Origin: Streptomyces sp. SLBN-118
GTDB taxonomy: Bacteria > Actinomycetota > Actinomycetes > Streptomycetales > Streptomycetaceae
Assembly (NCBI RefSeq): GCF_006715635.1
Contig: NZ_VFNP01000002.1
Coordinates: forward strand, 3,739,002-3,803,001
Length of the DNA stretch: 64,000 bases
Reading direction: 5' to 3'
The position numbers and the translations under genes were made by a program. Of the stretch, positions 36,752-44,922 are shown piece after piece. Under the pieces are notes generated by a model. The model had not been told where the DNA came from. It worked only from the letters and a program-made list of their open reading frames with translations, and searched no databases. Each line of letters starts with the position of its first letter. Positions within the stretch are counted from its first letter, which is position 1.

Positions 36752-37102
36752 TCAGACCTCCTGCCCGGCCTGGAACGCGCCGGGAGCGATGGCAGCCGCA
36801 CGGAAGGCGATGCCATGTCGTGCTTGACCGTTGAAGACGCTCTCCCACGGGCGGGCGACCAGTCCCGGGAGCGAGACGGGCGCGCCGACGGCGAGTCCGT
36901 CTGTGACGCCGCTCTGCGGAACGGTCACCGCGATCAGTGAGGACTCCCCCTGATCGATGTAGACGACGCCGATCGTCATCAGAGCCTCGCCGGTCACTGC
37001 GTCCTTGGCGATCTCACCGGTCTGCCGGTCGCGCAGCTTCGGCGCCGGAGCCTCGGTCATCAGGATCGTTGCCGCCGAGGCGTCGATTCGCATCACACGC
37101 AC
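36752..37102 (-). CDS. AICE regulatory/replication-associated protein (SCO3933- or Pra-like)
   Basis: 116 residues, beginning MRVMRIDASAATILMTEAPAPKLRDRQTGEIAKD with a mid-part VGVVYIDQGESSLIAVTVP. Proteins of this type lie directly upstream of tra on many AICEs and are annotated as SCO3933-family regulators or compared with the pSAM2 activator Pra; this is from memory. The first gene of the tra unit. The A/T-rich region just upstream carries repeat motifs likely recognised by the GntR regulator encoded next. Confidence 0.7.
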   Translation of the reverse strand: MRVMRIDASAATILMTEAPAPKLRDRQTGEIAKDAVTGEALMTIGVVYIDQGESSLIAVTVPQSGVTDGLAVGAPVSLPGLVARPWESVFNGQARHGIAFRAAAIAPGAFQAGQEV

Positions 37103-37142
37103 TGAAATTTCTCCTTTGTGTAGACACCCGCCAGGACCTGAC

Positions 37143-37186
37143 AGGTTGACTTAGCAAGTTCGAAGTTAGGGATGCCAGGTTGACTT
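37143..37186. promoter_or_regulatory. Operator repeats before the tra operon
   Basis: Two direct copies of aggttgactt (37143-37152 and 37177-37186), each followed by bases ending in caagt. The same 10-mer occurs inverted before the GntR gene at 37985-37994. This suggests one repressor acts on both promoters. Confidence 0.65.
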
Positions 37187-37231
37187 GTCAAGTGATTCAA
37201 GTGACTTACTGGATGGATCAGTTGGGAGATC

Positions 37232-37960
37232 TCAGCCGAGCCGGTACGTGTCTTCGAGTTCCTGCCGGTCAGCCGGCAGCAGGACATCGGTCACCTGGAG
37301 GGCCTGCCCGGACGCATCGAAGGCCACGACGAGAACGCTGAGCAGCGCTTCACCGGCGGCCATGCCGAGGAGGCTCCCCTCGCCCTTGGTCGCCAGCCGA
37401 GGGGAAACGCGCTCTGTCACGTGATCGAAGCGCACGCGTTTGCGCGACTCCAGGTGCTCGCGGAGCCCGCCCTGAACGGGTGCGGGACCTGCAAGGTCCG
37501 TGCCGTCGACCAGACTTGCGGGGAAGTAAGACGAGGCCAGCTCGACCGGTTCGCCCTCGTCCTCGATCAGCAGTCGCCGCACGAGGACCTTGGCCCGCTT
37601 GGGTACGCCGAGTAGCGAAGCCACGCGCGGCGGCACGGGTACTTCTTCAACCTCGACCAGGCGGCCCGCGGCTCTGGACTCGTCGCGCTCCAGCGCTTCG
37701 CGTCCACGTCGGTCCTTCTGTTCCGCCGCTTCCGGTCGGCCGCGGACGATGGTGCCGTATCCCTGTCGGGACTCAAGCCAGCCATCCCGCTTGAGGAGTT
37801 CAAGCGCCCGGACGACTGTCGGGCGGGACATGCCGAAGGCCTGAACGAGCTGGTTCTCACTAGGGACCAGGGTGCCGGGCGGGTACGTTCCGTCCTCGAT
37901 CCGACCTTGAAGCGTTTGAGCCAGCCGCACGTACTTGGGTGCAGCCACTTCGTACGCCAT
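37232..37960 (-). CDS. GntR-family repressor, KorSA-like
   Basis: 242 residues. The N-terminal GntR winged helix is IEDGTYPPGTLVPSENQLVQAFGMSRPTVVRALELLKRDGW (residues about 20-60; key helix SRPTVVRAL). The UTRA-type effector domain follows. On AICEs such proteins (KorSA of pSAM2) hold the transfer and replication genes silent while the element is integrated. Copies of aggttgactt on both sides support autoregulation and control of the tra unit. Start at 37960. Confidence 0.88.
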   Translation of the reverse strand: MAYEVAAPKYVRLAQTLQGRIEDGTYPPGTLVPSENQLVQAFGMSRPTVVRALELLKRDGWLESRQGYGTIVRGRPEAAEQKDRRGREALERDESRAAGRLVEVEEVPVPPRVASLLGVPKRAKVLVRRLLIEDEGEPVELASSYFPASLVDGTDLAGPAPVQGGLREHLESRKRVRFDHVTERVSPRLATKGEGSLLGMAAGEALLSVLVVAFDASGQALQVTDVLLPADRQELEDTYRLG

Positions 37961-37984
37961 AGCCCCGCCTAGTCGGAATTCGCC

Positions 37985-37994
37985 AAGTCAACCT
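37985..37994. promoter_or_regulatory. Operator repeat before the KorSA-like gene
   Basis: aagtcaacct, the inverted form of the aggttgactt motif at 37143 and 37177, 25 bases upstream of the repressor start. Confidence 0.6.
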
Positions 37995-38067
37995 GTCAAC
38001 CAACCTACTCATTTCAGTAGGTGGTAGCCACCCATGGCACAGAACTCCCGCGGAATCCGGTCACGGC

Positions 38068-38511
38068 TCAGCGCTTCCACGCACCGTCGACCTGGAACGA
38101 CACCAAGGTCCCGCCGAAGGGGCTCGGCCCGGCGCTCCACGAGTCCGACAGTTCGTTGACCAGGCAGAGTCCACGCCCGTGCGCCTCGTCTGCGGTCGGC
38201 TGCCGCATCCAGACGTGCGCCGGGAATCCGGGATTGTGTACGTCGACCCGCAGGGCCTCCTTCACGCGCCACCACTCGACGCGCACCCGCCACTCGTCCT
38301 CCGCCTCCCCGTAAAGGATCGCGTTGGTGACAAGCTCGGAGATCATCAAGACGCAGTCGTCGAGCGAGCACGACAGGTCGTAGGGCTCCAGGAATTTCCG
38401 GAACCATCGGCGGGCCCGGGCTACCGATTCGGGTTCCGGGTAGAGGGTCATGCGACCGATCGAGACCGGGCCGGAGCCCGTTTCGTCGCGCCGGCCATCG
38501 GCATCAGTCAT
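38068..38511 (-). CDS. ATP-binding protein, RsbW-like (HATPase_c)
   Basis: 147 residues. The GHKL fold is indicated by CVLMISELVTNAILYG (N box), LRVDVHNPG (G1 box) and GRGLCLVNELSDSW (G2 box). Streptomyces carry many such single-domain anti-sigma-kinase-like proteins; partners are usually unknown. It overlaps the next upstream small gene by 4 bases (ATGA). Its presence on the AICE suggests a role in host or element regulation, which is inference. Confidence 0.82.
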   Translation of the reverse strand: MTDADGRRDETGSGPVSIGRMTLYPEPESVARARRWFRKFLEPYDLSCSLDDCVLMISELVTNAILYGEAEDEWRVRVEWWRVKEALRVDVHNPGFPAHVWMRQPTADEAHGRGLCLVNELSDSWSAGPSPFGGTLVSFQVDGAWKR

Positions 38512-38705
38512 GCGCTCCGCTGCTCCCTACCGGTGCCGTCGCAGTCGAGACAGCGCCGCTTGGACGTAGTGCGCGGGCGACCGTCAGCCGCGGAGGCCGC
38601 CAAGGCCGAACGGGAACCTACGCGCTTCCAGCCCTGACCCCGGCAACCCACGCATGGCGCATGCGCGTTGCGCGCTAACCCTGCGCCGTCTTTGATCACG
38701 TCCAC
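38508..38705 (-). CDS. Small protein with two CxxCxGxG zinc motifs
   Basis: 65 residues. CVGCRGQGW (residues about 18-26) and CLDCDGTG (about 52-59) form a DnaJ-type zinc-ribbon pair joined by a basic linker. It may bind zinc and nucleic acid. It is coupled to the RsbW-like gene and lies just after a strong palindromic operator at 38716. The function is unknown. Confidence 0.65.
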   Translation of the reverse strand: MDVIKDGAGLARNAHAPCVGCRGQGWKRVGSRSALAASAADGRPRTTSKRRCLDCDGTGREQRSA

Positions 38706-38715
38706 GCCCCCTTCC

Positions 38716-38759
38716 AGTAAGTGGCCTTAGCCACTTACTGGATAGTGGCATTGGCCACT
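38716..38759. promoter_or_regulatory. Tandem palindromic operators, AGTGGC-N4-GCCACT type
   Basis: First palindrome: agtaagtggc (38716-38725), ctta, gccacttact (38730-38739), with perfect 10-bp arms. Second: agtggc (38744-38749), attg, gccact (38754-38759). They lie before the small zinc-motif gene. Related half-sites flank the GntR gene at 38799-39539. Confidence 0.7.
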
Positions 38760-38798
38760 TGAGACGCGCAAGTGGTTCGCAGCCAGAGCCACGGCTTT

Positions 38799-39539
38799 CT
38801 ACGTGATCGGGTAGCCCTGTTCGAAGGCCCAACGCCCAGGCGGGTAGGTCGCTTCGGCGAACTCCAGCGGACGATCCTGCATGTCAAACACCACGTGGTG
38901 AACGATCAACACAGGTGAGTCAGCAGGCAACTGGAGGTCAGCAGCCTCCTCGCCGGTGGCGGCTCGCGCACACATCCGGTCCTCGGCGTAGCTCCCTTGA
39001 CGTCCCGTCATGCTCTCGACGTACATCAACGTGCCTTCCCGGATCCGGTCAGGCTCCAGGAGCTTGGGCGCCCGCTCACCGACCGCGGCGGCGAACCACG
39101 AGGTAGAAAGCGTGATCGGCCCGGACTCATTGTTGGTCACCCGTCGGCGGTGCACGGCACGACTGCCGGGTGCAAGGTTCAGCGCCTCGGCGACGTAGTC
39201 GGGGGCGTCCAGCCAGCCCGCCGATGTGATCACCGCGTACTCGCCGGGCGTGTAGATCAGGCCCGTTTGCTTGGCTCGCCCGTACAACTCACGTGCACGC
39301 CGGTTCACTTGCAGGCCACGGACGTACGTCCCTGATCCCTGCCGCTTCTCGACGAGGCCCTGATGGCTCAGCGCTTCCAGCGACCGGGCGGCGGTCGGCC
39401 GCGACACGTTCCAATCGGCCGCCAGCTGCCTCTCCGACGGAACCTCATCCCCCGGCCGCAAGTCTCCGCGCAAGATCTGATCGCGGATGTGATGCGCGAT
39501 CTGCAGGTACTTGGGCTGGGTCTCTTCAATCTGCGGCAT
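38799..39539 (-). CDS. GntR-family regulator with UTRA domain
   Basis: 246 residues. The winged helix IRDQILRGDLRPGDEVPSERQLA with SRPTAARSLEAL is followed by a UTRA ligand domain (GSRAVHRRRVTNNESGPITLSTSWF). This is the second GntR regulator of the element. AGTGGC/GCCACT palindromes lie at both ends of its gene, so it probably represses itself, the small operon at 38068-38705 and the divergent DUF1152 gene. The ligand is unknown. Confidence 0.87.
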   Translation of the reverse strand: MPQIEETQPKYLQIAHHIRDQILRGDLRPGDEVPSERQLAADWNVSRPTAARSLEALSHQGLVEKRQGSGTYVRGLQVNRRARELYGRAKQTGLIYTPGEYAVITSAGWLDAPDYVAEALNLAPGSRAVHRRRVTNNESGPITLSTSWFAAAVGERAPKLLEPDRIREGTLMYVESMTGRQGSYAEDRMCARAATGEEAADLQLPADSPVLIVHHVVFDMQDRPLEFAEATYPPGRWAFEQGYPIT

Positions 39540-39554
39540 CCGAGCCCCTTCCCT

Positions 39555-39592
39555 AAGTGGCTATGACCTCTAGCCACTATAGGGTGAGTGGC
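39555..39592. promoter_or_regulatory. Operator between the GntR and DUF1152 genes
   Basis: aagtggct (39555-39562) and agccact (39572-39578) form an inverted repeat with a 9-base spacer; another gagtggcc half-site touches the DUF1152 start. Same half-site as at 38716-38759. Confidence 0.6.
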
Positions 39593-39593
39593 C

Positions 39594-40715
39594 ATGCCGC
39601 CTACCCGTACGCTGACGCGGGTGACGCGCTTGATCGTGGCAGCAGGTGGAGGGGGCGACGCAGTCGCCGCCTCAATGCTCGACGCCGCCCTGTACGGCGA
39701 CGAAGGCCCAGCAGTGGTCTTCACATACGCGTGGGACCGCCTCCTGGTCGACCCCGTCCCAGGCCCACGAGGCCCAGCGAGCTTCACCGGCCTGCACCCC
39801 CTGACCAGAAGCGTCCAGGCGGTACCCGGCGATGCCCGTCCGGTAGCTCCGGCAGGCTCGACCCTCCCGCGACTCGCTGCGGAGCTCCCGCAGACCTTCG
39901 CCCTGATCGACCCGCACCACGGTGCCGAAGGCATCACACGCCAGCTCGAAGAACTCATCCAGCACCTCGAGCCCGAGTCCATCGACCTCCTGGACGTCGG
40001 GGGCGACATCCTCGCCCGCGGCGACGAGCCGACATTGCGCAGCCCACTCGCCGACGCCCTCACGCTCGCGGCCTGTTGCCAAGTCAACGCGCCCGTAAGG
40101 CTCCTGGTCGCAGGCCCCGGCCTCGATGGCGAGATCCCCGCCGAGGACCTGCGCGACCGCATGGGCCCAACTCTGCTGACCCTCACGGCCGAACACGTCG
40201 AGCCGGTCAGCTCGGTCCTCGAATGGCACCCCTCGGAAGCAACGGCCATGCTCGCCGCCGCCGCCCAAGGAGTCCGCGGTCTCTGCGAAATCCGGGACGC
40301 CGGCCTCCCGGTCCCCCTCACCAACGAGGGCCCCACCATCCACGAAGCCGACTTGGACGACGCCCTCAACCGCAACGAGCTGGCCCGCGCCATCCTCGCC
40401 ACCGAAACCCTCGACGAAGTCGAGCAGCACAGCCGCGAAATCTGCGGCTACTCCGAAATCGACTACGAACGCAACAAGGCCAGTTGGCTCGGCACCCAGC
40501 CAGAGCAGAAACTCGACCCCGAGACGACGCTCGGCCGACTCCACCAGTTCGAGGCCCAGGCCCGTGCCCGGGGAGTCACCCACACGACATTCCGCCGCCT
40601 CACCGAAGCCCTCGACCTCAACGGCAAACAGCGCCAAGACCTCAGAGCCCTCCTGCTCAGCAGCCGCCCGGAGCAGTACCAAGCCCCGCTCTGGCACATC
40701 CCACACATCGCCTGA
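39594..40715 (+). CDS. DUF1152 family protein
   Basis: 373 residues. LIVAAGGGGDAVAASML near the N-terminus is the DUF1152 signature and looks like a nucleotide- or cofactor-binding loop. IDLLDVGGDILARGDEPTLRSPLADA is a second conserved part. The C-terminal 100 residues (ERNKASWLGTQ...) are helical. I know no biochemical function. It is divergently transcribed from the GntR gene and overlaps that operator region, so it is probably its target. The ATG at 39594 has agggtg 8 bases upstream; the GTG at 39588 would be too close to that site. G+C-rich backbone composition, unlike the cargo that follows. Confidence 0.7.
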   Translation: MPPTRTLTRVTRLIVAAGGGGDAVAASMLDAALYGDEGPAVVFTYAWDRLLVDPVPGPRGPASFTGLHPLTRSVQAVPGDARPVAPAGSTLPRLAAELPQTFALIDPHHGAEGITRQLEELIQHLEPESIDLLDVGGDILARGDEPTLRSPLADALTLAACCQVNAPVRLLVAGPGLDGEIPAEDLRDRMGPTLLTLTAEHVEPVSSVLEWHPSEATAMLAAAAQGVRGLCEIRDAGLPVPLTNEGPTIHEADLDDALNRNELARAILATETLDEVEQHSREICGYSEIDYERNKASWLGTQPEQKLDPETTLGRLHQFEAQARARGVTHTTFRRLTEALDLNGKQRQDLRALLLSSRPEQYQAPLWHIPHIA

Positions 40716-41190
40716 GTAACAACTTTCTTCACGGGTTCAAGGCGGCTCGCTCCGCTCGCCGCGCGCTCCCCGGCTCACCGCCGGGGACACGCTCCTGTCT
40801 CCGCCCCGCTCCGTCCCCGGCTACGCCGGTCGCGCGGCTAGAGCGAGCCGTCTTGGCCGAGGAGAAAACGGCCGACATGGGCTGGGGCGGTCGGCTCCGC
40901 GGCTTTAGCCACCTCCCCGATCCGGGTCCCGCGTCGAGCAAGACCAGGGGGCCACTCGGACACATTGCGGGCAGGTGACAAGCCTGCCCGAGTTGCTGGC
41001 AAGCGTACGGCCCCCTGATCATGCTCGACCCCAAACCGGGCAGGGCACCGACCAAACCCGCTCCACCGACCAACTGCGGACGCCGCCGGCGCGAACGGCA
41101 GTGCGCTTACCACCTTCTGACGGGTCGTAGCGTCGAACAAGCCCCGTCCTGTAACTTTGCGTGGTCTTCGGTCTCAGGAAGGGTGGCAGG
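40716..41190. other. Structured non-coding region between backbone and cargo
   Basis: 475 bases with no convincing gene. A 10-bp inverted repeat, cggctcgctc (40743-40752) with gagcgagccg (40841-40850), and a three-tier hairpin (40933-41029) dominate it. It marks the change from high to low G+C. It could hold a replication origin, a transfer site, or the promoter of the cargo operon. Confidence 0.55.
40933..41029. repeat. Three-tier imperfect palindrome, possible origin or transfer site
   Basis: Nested perfect stems: gtcgagca (40933-40940) with tgctcgac (41022-41029); cagggggcc (40945-40953) with ggccccctg (41009-41017); cgggcagg (40968-40975) with cctgcccg (40983-40990), loop tgacaag. Such a cruciform is unusual for intergenic DNA and resembles origins of rolling-circle replicons in form only. 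Confidence 0.6.
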
Positions 41191-43167
41191 GTGAGCATCA
41201 GGCGGCGGCTACCCACGATCGAGCACGTCGGGTTACAGAACTTCTCCATCTATCGGGAGCGCCCGACGCTTGAAGTGGATATTCAGCGCGGCGTGTTCTG
41301 TCTCGCAGGGGCGAACGGGCTCGGAAAATCATCCTTTCTCGCCGCCATCAATTTTGGCCTCACAGGAATCGTAGCGAATCCGGACCGTAACGCCTTCGCT
41401 TCCACTCGCAAGTTTTACACGAACAACCTCGAGTATTCGCGACACTATTTTGACGGCCGAATCGAAGAGCTAGACCGAGATGCCGCCGAAGTGAGTTTAC
41501 AATTCACCGTCGGATCACGGCAATATGAATTGACGCGAAATCTCTTCGAGCCCGAAGCGCTACGTTTCTTGCGCATCGTGAACGAAGCCGGTGAAATCCT
41601 TAGCATCGACACAGATGACGATGAATTACGTCACGAGAACTACAAGCGCCTACTGCTTGAGGATTGCCGCCTAAGCAGTTTCGATCAATTCGTATTCCTT
41701 CAACACTTCCTGCTTACGTTCGACGAGCGTCGCCATCTTCTTTTCTGGGATGAGCAGGTAACAACCCCTATGCTCTACCTCGCTTTTGGCGTTCATGCCG
41801 AAGATGCCAAGCGGGCAGATGAGCTGACCCATGCCGTAAATAGGGCAGAATCCCAGCGGCGAAACGCACAGTGGCAAGTAACAACGGCTCGTAGACGCAT
41901 GAAGGAAATGGGCGTCGCCGACATCGATGAGGCAGCATTTGAGAGCCTTGCCGAGAAGCATCAAAACTTGGTTGACCAGGTAGATGCTCATGCAAGTGAG
42001 CTCCACAGGCTTCAGCGTGAGGCAGCAGATGCACGACTCGACCTTGCCAACGTGAGTGCCGAGTACCAGGCTCTGAGGCATCAGTACGACAAAGTCTTCT
42101 CTCAGCGGCTGAAAAGCCATTCAGCTCCGCGCCTCCATCCATTGGTAGTGGAGGCACTGCAATCCAACAGGTGCGGCGTATGCGGAACTGAAGACTCCCA
42201 TATCAGCACGAGACTATCCGAAAAACTGGACAGTCACTGCTGCCCCTTCTGCGATTCCACCATTGAGCGAGAGTCGCCGACTGCAGAGTCTTTCGAATCC
42301 CTTAAACAAGTTGACACGCATCTTGCTGCAACCCGCGAGAGGCTAAAGGCCGCTCAAGCTCGTCGCGACAGACTCGATAAAGCGGTCGACGATGCACTGA
42401 AACTCCACAGCAACTCAACTCAGGCTCTGGAAGACTTTGAGAGCGCCAACGCGAAGGCGCTGCCCACTTCTGACGGCAGTATCTCCAGCTTGCTCGATCA
42501 GCGACGCCTGGCTGAAGCCGAGCGCAAGCGAGCTGCGGAGAGAAGGGATGAATGGCGTGACAAGCGAGATGCAGCCCGACGAGAACTAGAGCCGCTACAA
42601 CGCGCTTTGCGCTCTGCCTACGAAACAGCCGAGACAGAGTTTGTGCCAGCGTTCCGAGAATTGGCCCGTCAATTCCTGGGACTCGACCTCGATGTCTTCC
42701 TAGACACAGCAGACAAGACCCGCTTCGTGCTTGGGCTTGAAGTACAGGGAACGCGTCGCCGTGCCACAACCGCCCTTTCGGAAAGCCAGCGATTCTTCAT
42801 CGACATAGCACTGCGAATGGCCCTAATTCAACAGATGACAGAGCCTGGCGAGTCAGTCACTAGCTACATAGATACCCCCGAGGGCTCACTAGACATCGCC
42901 TATGAGGCACGCGCCGGCGCGATGTTTGGCAAGTTCGTCCTTTCCGGCAAAAACATGATCATGACCGCGAACATCAATGCTAATCAGCTACTTCTGCGAC
43001 TGGCTGAAGTTTGCAGGTCAGAGCATATGGAGCTTGTAAGGATGACCGACTGGTCAGCCTTGAGTGAAGTCCAGGCAAGCGAGGAAGCTCTCTTTGACGA
43101 AGCCTACTCGCGGGTTGAAGCGATTCTTTCCAGTGCCGAAGACCAGCAGGGCACGGTGCAACTGTGA
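41191..43167 (+). CDS. SMC/ABC-type ATPase with cysteine-pair insert (defence-like)
   Basis: 658 residues. The N-terminal half-site has VGLQNFSIYRE and Walker A GANGLGKS (40-47). Helical coiled-coil arms flank a central insert with CGVC (Cys328, Cys331) and CPFC (Cys351, Cys354), resembling a zinc hook. The C-terminal half-site has signature LSESQ (529-533) and a Walker B reading IDTPEGSLD (Asp561, Glu564). This is the layout of Rad50/LmuB-like ATPases in ABC three-component defence systems; that link is inference. The GTG at 41191 has aggaag 8 bases upstream. It contains TTA codons at 41233, 41497 and 41626, so translation may depend on the bldA tRNA. First gene of a four-gene unit. Confidence 0.85.
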   Translation: MSIRRRLPTIEHVGLQNFSIYRERPTLEVDIQRGVFCLAGANGLGKSSFLAAINFGLTGIVANPDRNAFASTRKFYTNNLEYSRHYFDGRIEELDRDAAEVSLQFTVGSRQYELTRNLFEPEALRFLRIVNEAGEILSIDTDDDELRHENYKRLLLEDCRLSSFDQFVFLQHFLLTFDERRHLLFWDEQVTTPMLYLAFGVHAEDAKRADELTHAVNRAESQRRNAQWQVTTARRRMKEMGVADIDEAAFESLAEKHQNLVDQVDAHASELHRLQREAADARLDLANVSAEYQALRHQYDKVFSQRLKSHSAPRLHPLVVEALQSNRCGVCGTEDSHISTRLSEKLDSHCCPFCDSTIERESPTAESFESLKQVDTHLAATRERLKAAQARRDRLDKAVDDALKLHSNSTQALEDFESANAKALPTSDGSISSLLDQRRLAEAERKRAAERRDEWRDKRDAARRELEPLQRALRSAYETAETEFVPAFRELARQFLGLDLDVFLDTADKTRFVLGLEVQGTRRRATTALSESQRFFIDIALRMALIQQMTEPGESVTSYIDTPEGSLDIAYEARAGAMFGKFVLSGKNMIMTANINANQLLLRLAEVCRSEHMELVRMTDWSALSEVQASEEALFDEAYSRVEAILSSAEDQQGTVQL

Positions 43168-43793
43168 CATTGAGCCCTGACGCTGTATTTGACACACTCA
43201 CCGTCAGCAAGGAGTTATCCGTCGTGTCGGGCGGAGCGACCGAGGGCGAGATTAGCCTCTTTGCTTACCTTTCGTGCCTTCTCTCGGTCTACGAGGGAAA
43301 CCCGCCAAGCGAATGGGGTTACCAGTTCTCAGCAACGCACTCTGCTGCTCCTTATAGCGAATCGCTTTCGTCAGCTGTCGACGAACTCAAAATTTCCTCC
43401 CTACTCGTAACGAGTTCTTCCGGCCTGCAACTGTCCGACGCCGGACTCGACGAGTGGCAACAATACGCTTCACTGGGGCGATTTCAGGCCCGCATGCCGT
43501 ACCTCACGGGGGCTTGCGGAAGTACCCTGATAATTCCTCTCCCAGCAGTGGGTGAATCGATCAACGCTGAGCCTTCATTGCGCCGGGCTTTGGAGCTATC
43601 GAGTAAGCGTGAACTCCTTGGCGAAGGTGGTCGCGAGACTCTGATGGAGCATTTCCGGGCAGTATCCCAAGCTGTGCCTGAGGCTGACGACCTCATGATT
43701 CCGGCTGTCGTTTGGCTCGAGTATCTCTCAACCACACTCGACGGCGCTGGGCAGCTCCGCCCGTCTGACGAAGCCGACAACTGGGCCGTATAG
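43164..43793 (+). CDS. Small middle-component-like protein of the ATPase operon
   Basis: 209 residues, coupled to the ATPase gene by a GTGA overlap. The central part, SEWGYQFSATHSAAPYSESLSSAVDEL, followed by SGLQLSDAGLDEW, reads like a small winged-helix-like domain of the sort found in middle components of ABC three-component systems. No catalytic motif is seen. It contains a TTA codon at 43215. It probably bridges the ATPase and the nuclease-like protein downstream. I do not recognise a specific family. Confidence 0.72.
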   Translation: MTLSPDAVFDTLTVSKELSVVSGGATEGEISLFAYLSCLLSVYEGNPPSEWGYQFSATHSAAPYSESLSSAVDELKISSLLVTSSSGLQLSDAGLDEWQQYASLGRFQARMPYLTGACGSTLIIPLPAVGESINAEPSLRRALELSSKRELLGEGGRETLMEHFRAVSQAVPEADDLMIPAVVWLEYLSTTLDGAGQLRPSDEADNWAV

Positions 43794-43802
43794 GGGGAAT
43801 CG

Positions 43803-44858
43803 GTGCTGGTAGATGTAAAGGCGATGGCGGACATTGCTCGCGATCTATTTGCGGTGAAGGTCCATCGCGAGCTTGGTTCCGCAGGTGCTCAGGCGCTTCG
43901 GGAACTGATTACCCGGGTGAGAGAAACACACGACGCTCTAACCACCGAACGACTGGCCAAAGGGCTGACTGTTATACGAACCCTGGACACTGGTTCTGTG
44001 GAAGCCGGCGTAGCTCCGGCCGTATTCACTCAAACACGTGAGTTGACGGCGTGGTACCGACAGGAAGCCGGGCCCCTGTCTATTCACTTCGAACACAACG
44101 GCACCATACGCGCCTGGTGCGCTGAGATAGACACTGCCGCTATCAACGGACAGTTTGTCTCTTATCGCTACTCAGGCCATCAGAAAGAACAGATCATCAC
44201 TCCCGGAGGGGCACACAGCGTACCGACCATAGCGAACTTTCCGAGTTACTTTGCAGTCCCGTATTTTCTGGACCTAAGAGAGTCACTCGTCCGGTACGGC
44301 ACCATTTCAGTTCGCCACGCGCAGTGTGACATCTTCCGCACTACTTGGAGGGAGCCTGCACGTCTCGTATTTGTCAACAAGCCCGAAGCGACCATGCGGC
44401 GCTCGCTTCAACAATACCTCCGAGCATCTCTGCGTGATCACGGCCCCATACAGGTGATGCCTGAGCAGAATGTCAACGAGACTAAGCCCGTAGACATCAA
44501 GGTTACTTGGACCGCTTCAAACCGCGTTGCTCTCATAGAGATCAAGTGGCTCGGACTTAGTCACGACGCCACTAAGCAGACCAAGACTCCCTACTTTGCC
44601 GCTCGCGCGAAAGGCGGGGCCAAGCAGCTCGCTGACTACCTGGACTCTTACCATGCCAACGACCCTGATACGGAGGCTCGTGGATACCTGGTGGTCTTTG
44701 ATGGCCGACGGAAAGGCGTCACGCCAGAAAGTACGAGCGTGAGTTACGCCGACGGCTTTCATTACGCAAATGAGGAAATCGACTACCCATCCAACTTACT
44801 CGCGAGGCACGACTTTGATACACCCGTGCGGCTCTTCTGCGAGCCCGTATGCCAGTAG
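43803..44858 (+). CDS. PD-(D/E)XK nuclease-like protein (putative effector)
   Basis: 351 residues. The C-terminal half has the nuclease core: a helix MRRSLQQYLRASLRDHG, Asp231 in KPVDIKV, then Glu246-Ile-Lys248 in VALIEIKWLG, and a following helix GGAKQLADYLD with Gln275. This is a clean D-ExK-Q pattern of Mrr/restriction-endonuclease-like folds. The N-terminal half (LTAWYRQEAGPLSIHFEHNGTI) is unfamiliar and may sense or bind partners. GTG start with agggggg-type site about 6 bases upstream. It is 9 bases after the previous gene. It is the likely effector of the system. Confidence 0.78.
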   Translation: MLVDVKAMADIARDLFAVKVHRELGSAGAQALRELITRVRETHDALTTERLAKGLTVIRTLDTGSVEAGVAPAVFTQTRELTAWYRQEAGPLSIHFEHNGTIRAWCAEIDTAAINGQFVSYRYSGHQKEQIITPGGAHSVPTIANFPSYFAVPYFLDLRESLVRYGTISVRHAQCDIFRTTWREPARLVFVNKPEATMRRSLQQYLRASLRDHGPIQVMPEQNVNETKPVDIKVTWTASNRVALIEIKWLGLSHDATKQTKTPYFAARAKGGAKQLADYLDSYHANDPDTEARGYLVVFDGRRKGVTPESTSVSYADGFHYANEEIDYPSNLLARHDFDTPVRLFCEPVCQ

Positions 44859-44922
44859 TTACCGTACACATCTCAGTCAATCTAAAAGCCGTGCGAGACA
44901 ATGATAACGTGAGCCACTAAAC

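Noticed and set aside
40716..41190. Coding gene in the gap before the cargo
   Set aside because: Open frames here are extensions of the antisense of DUF1152 or of repeats and have no start signals; the region is dominated by inverted repeats.
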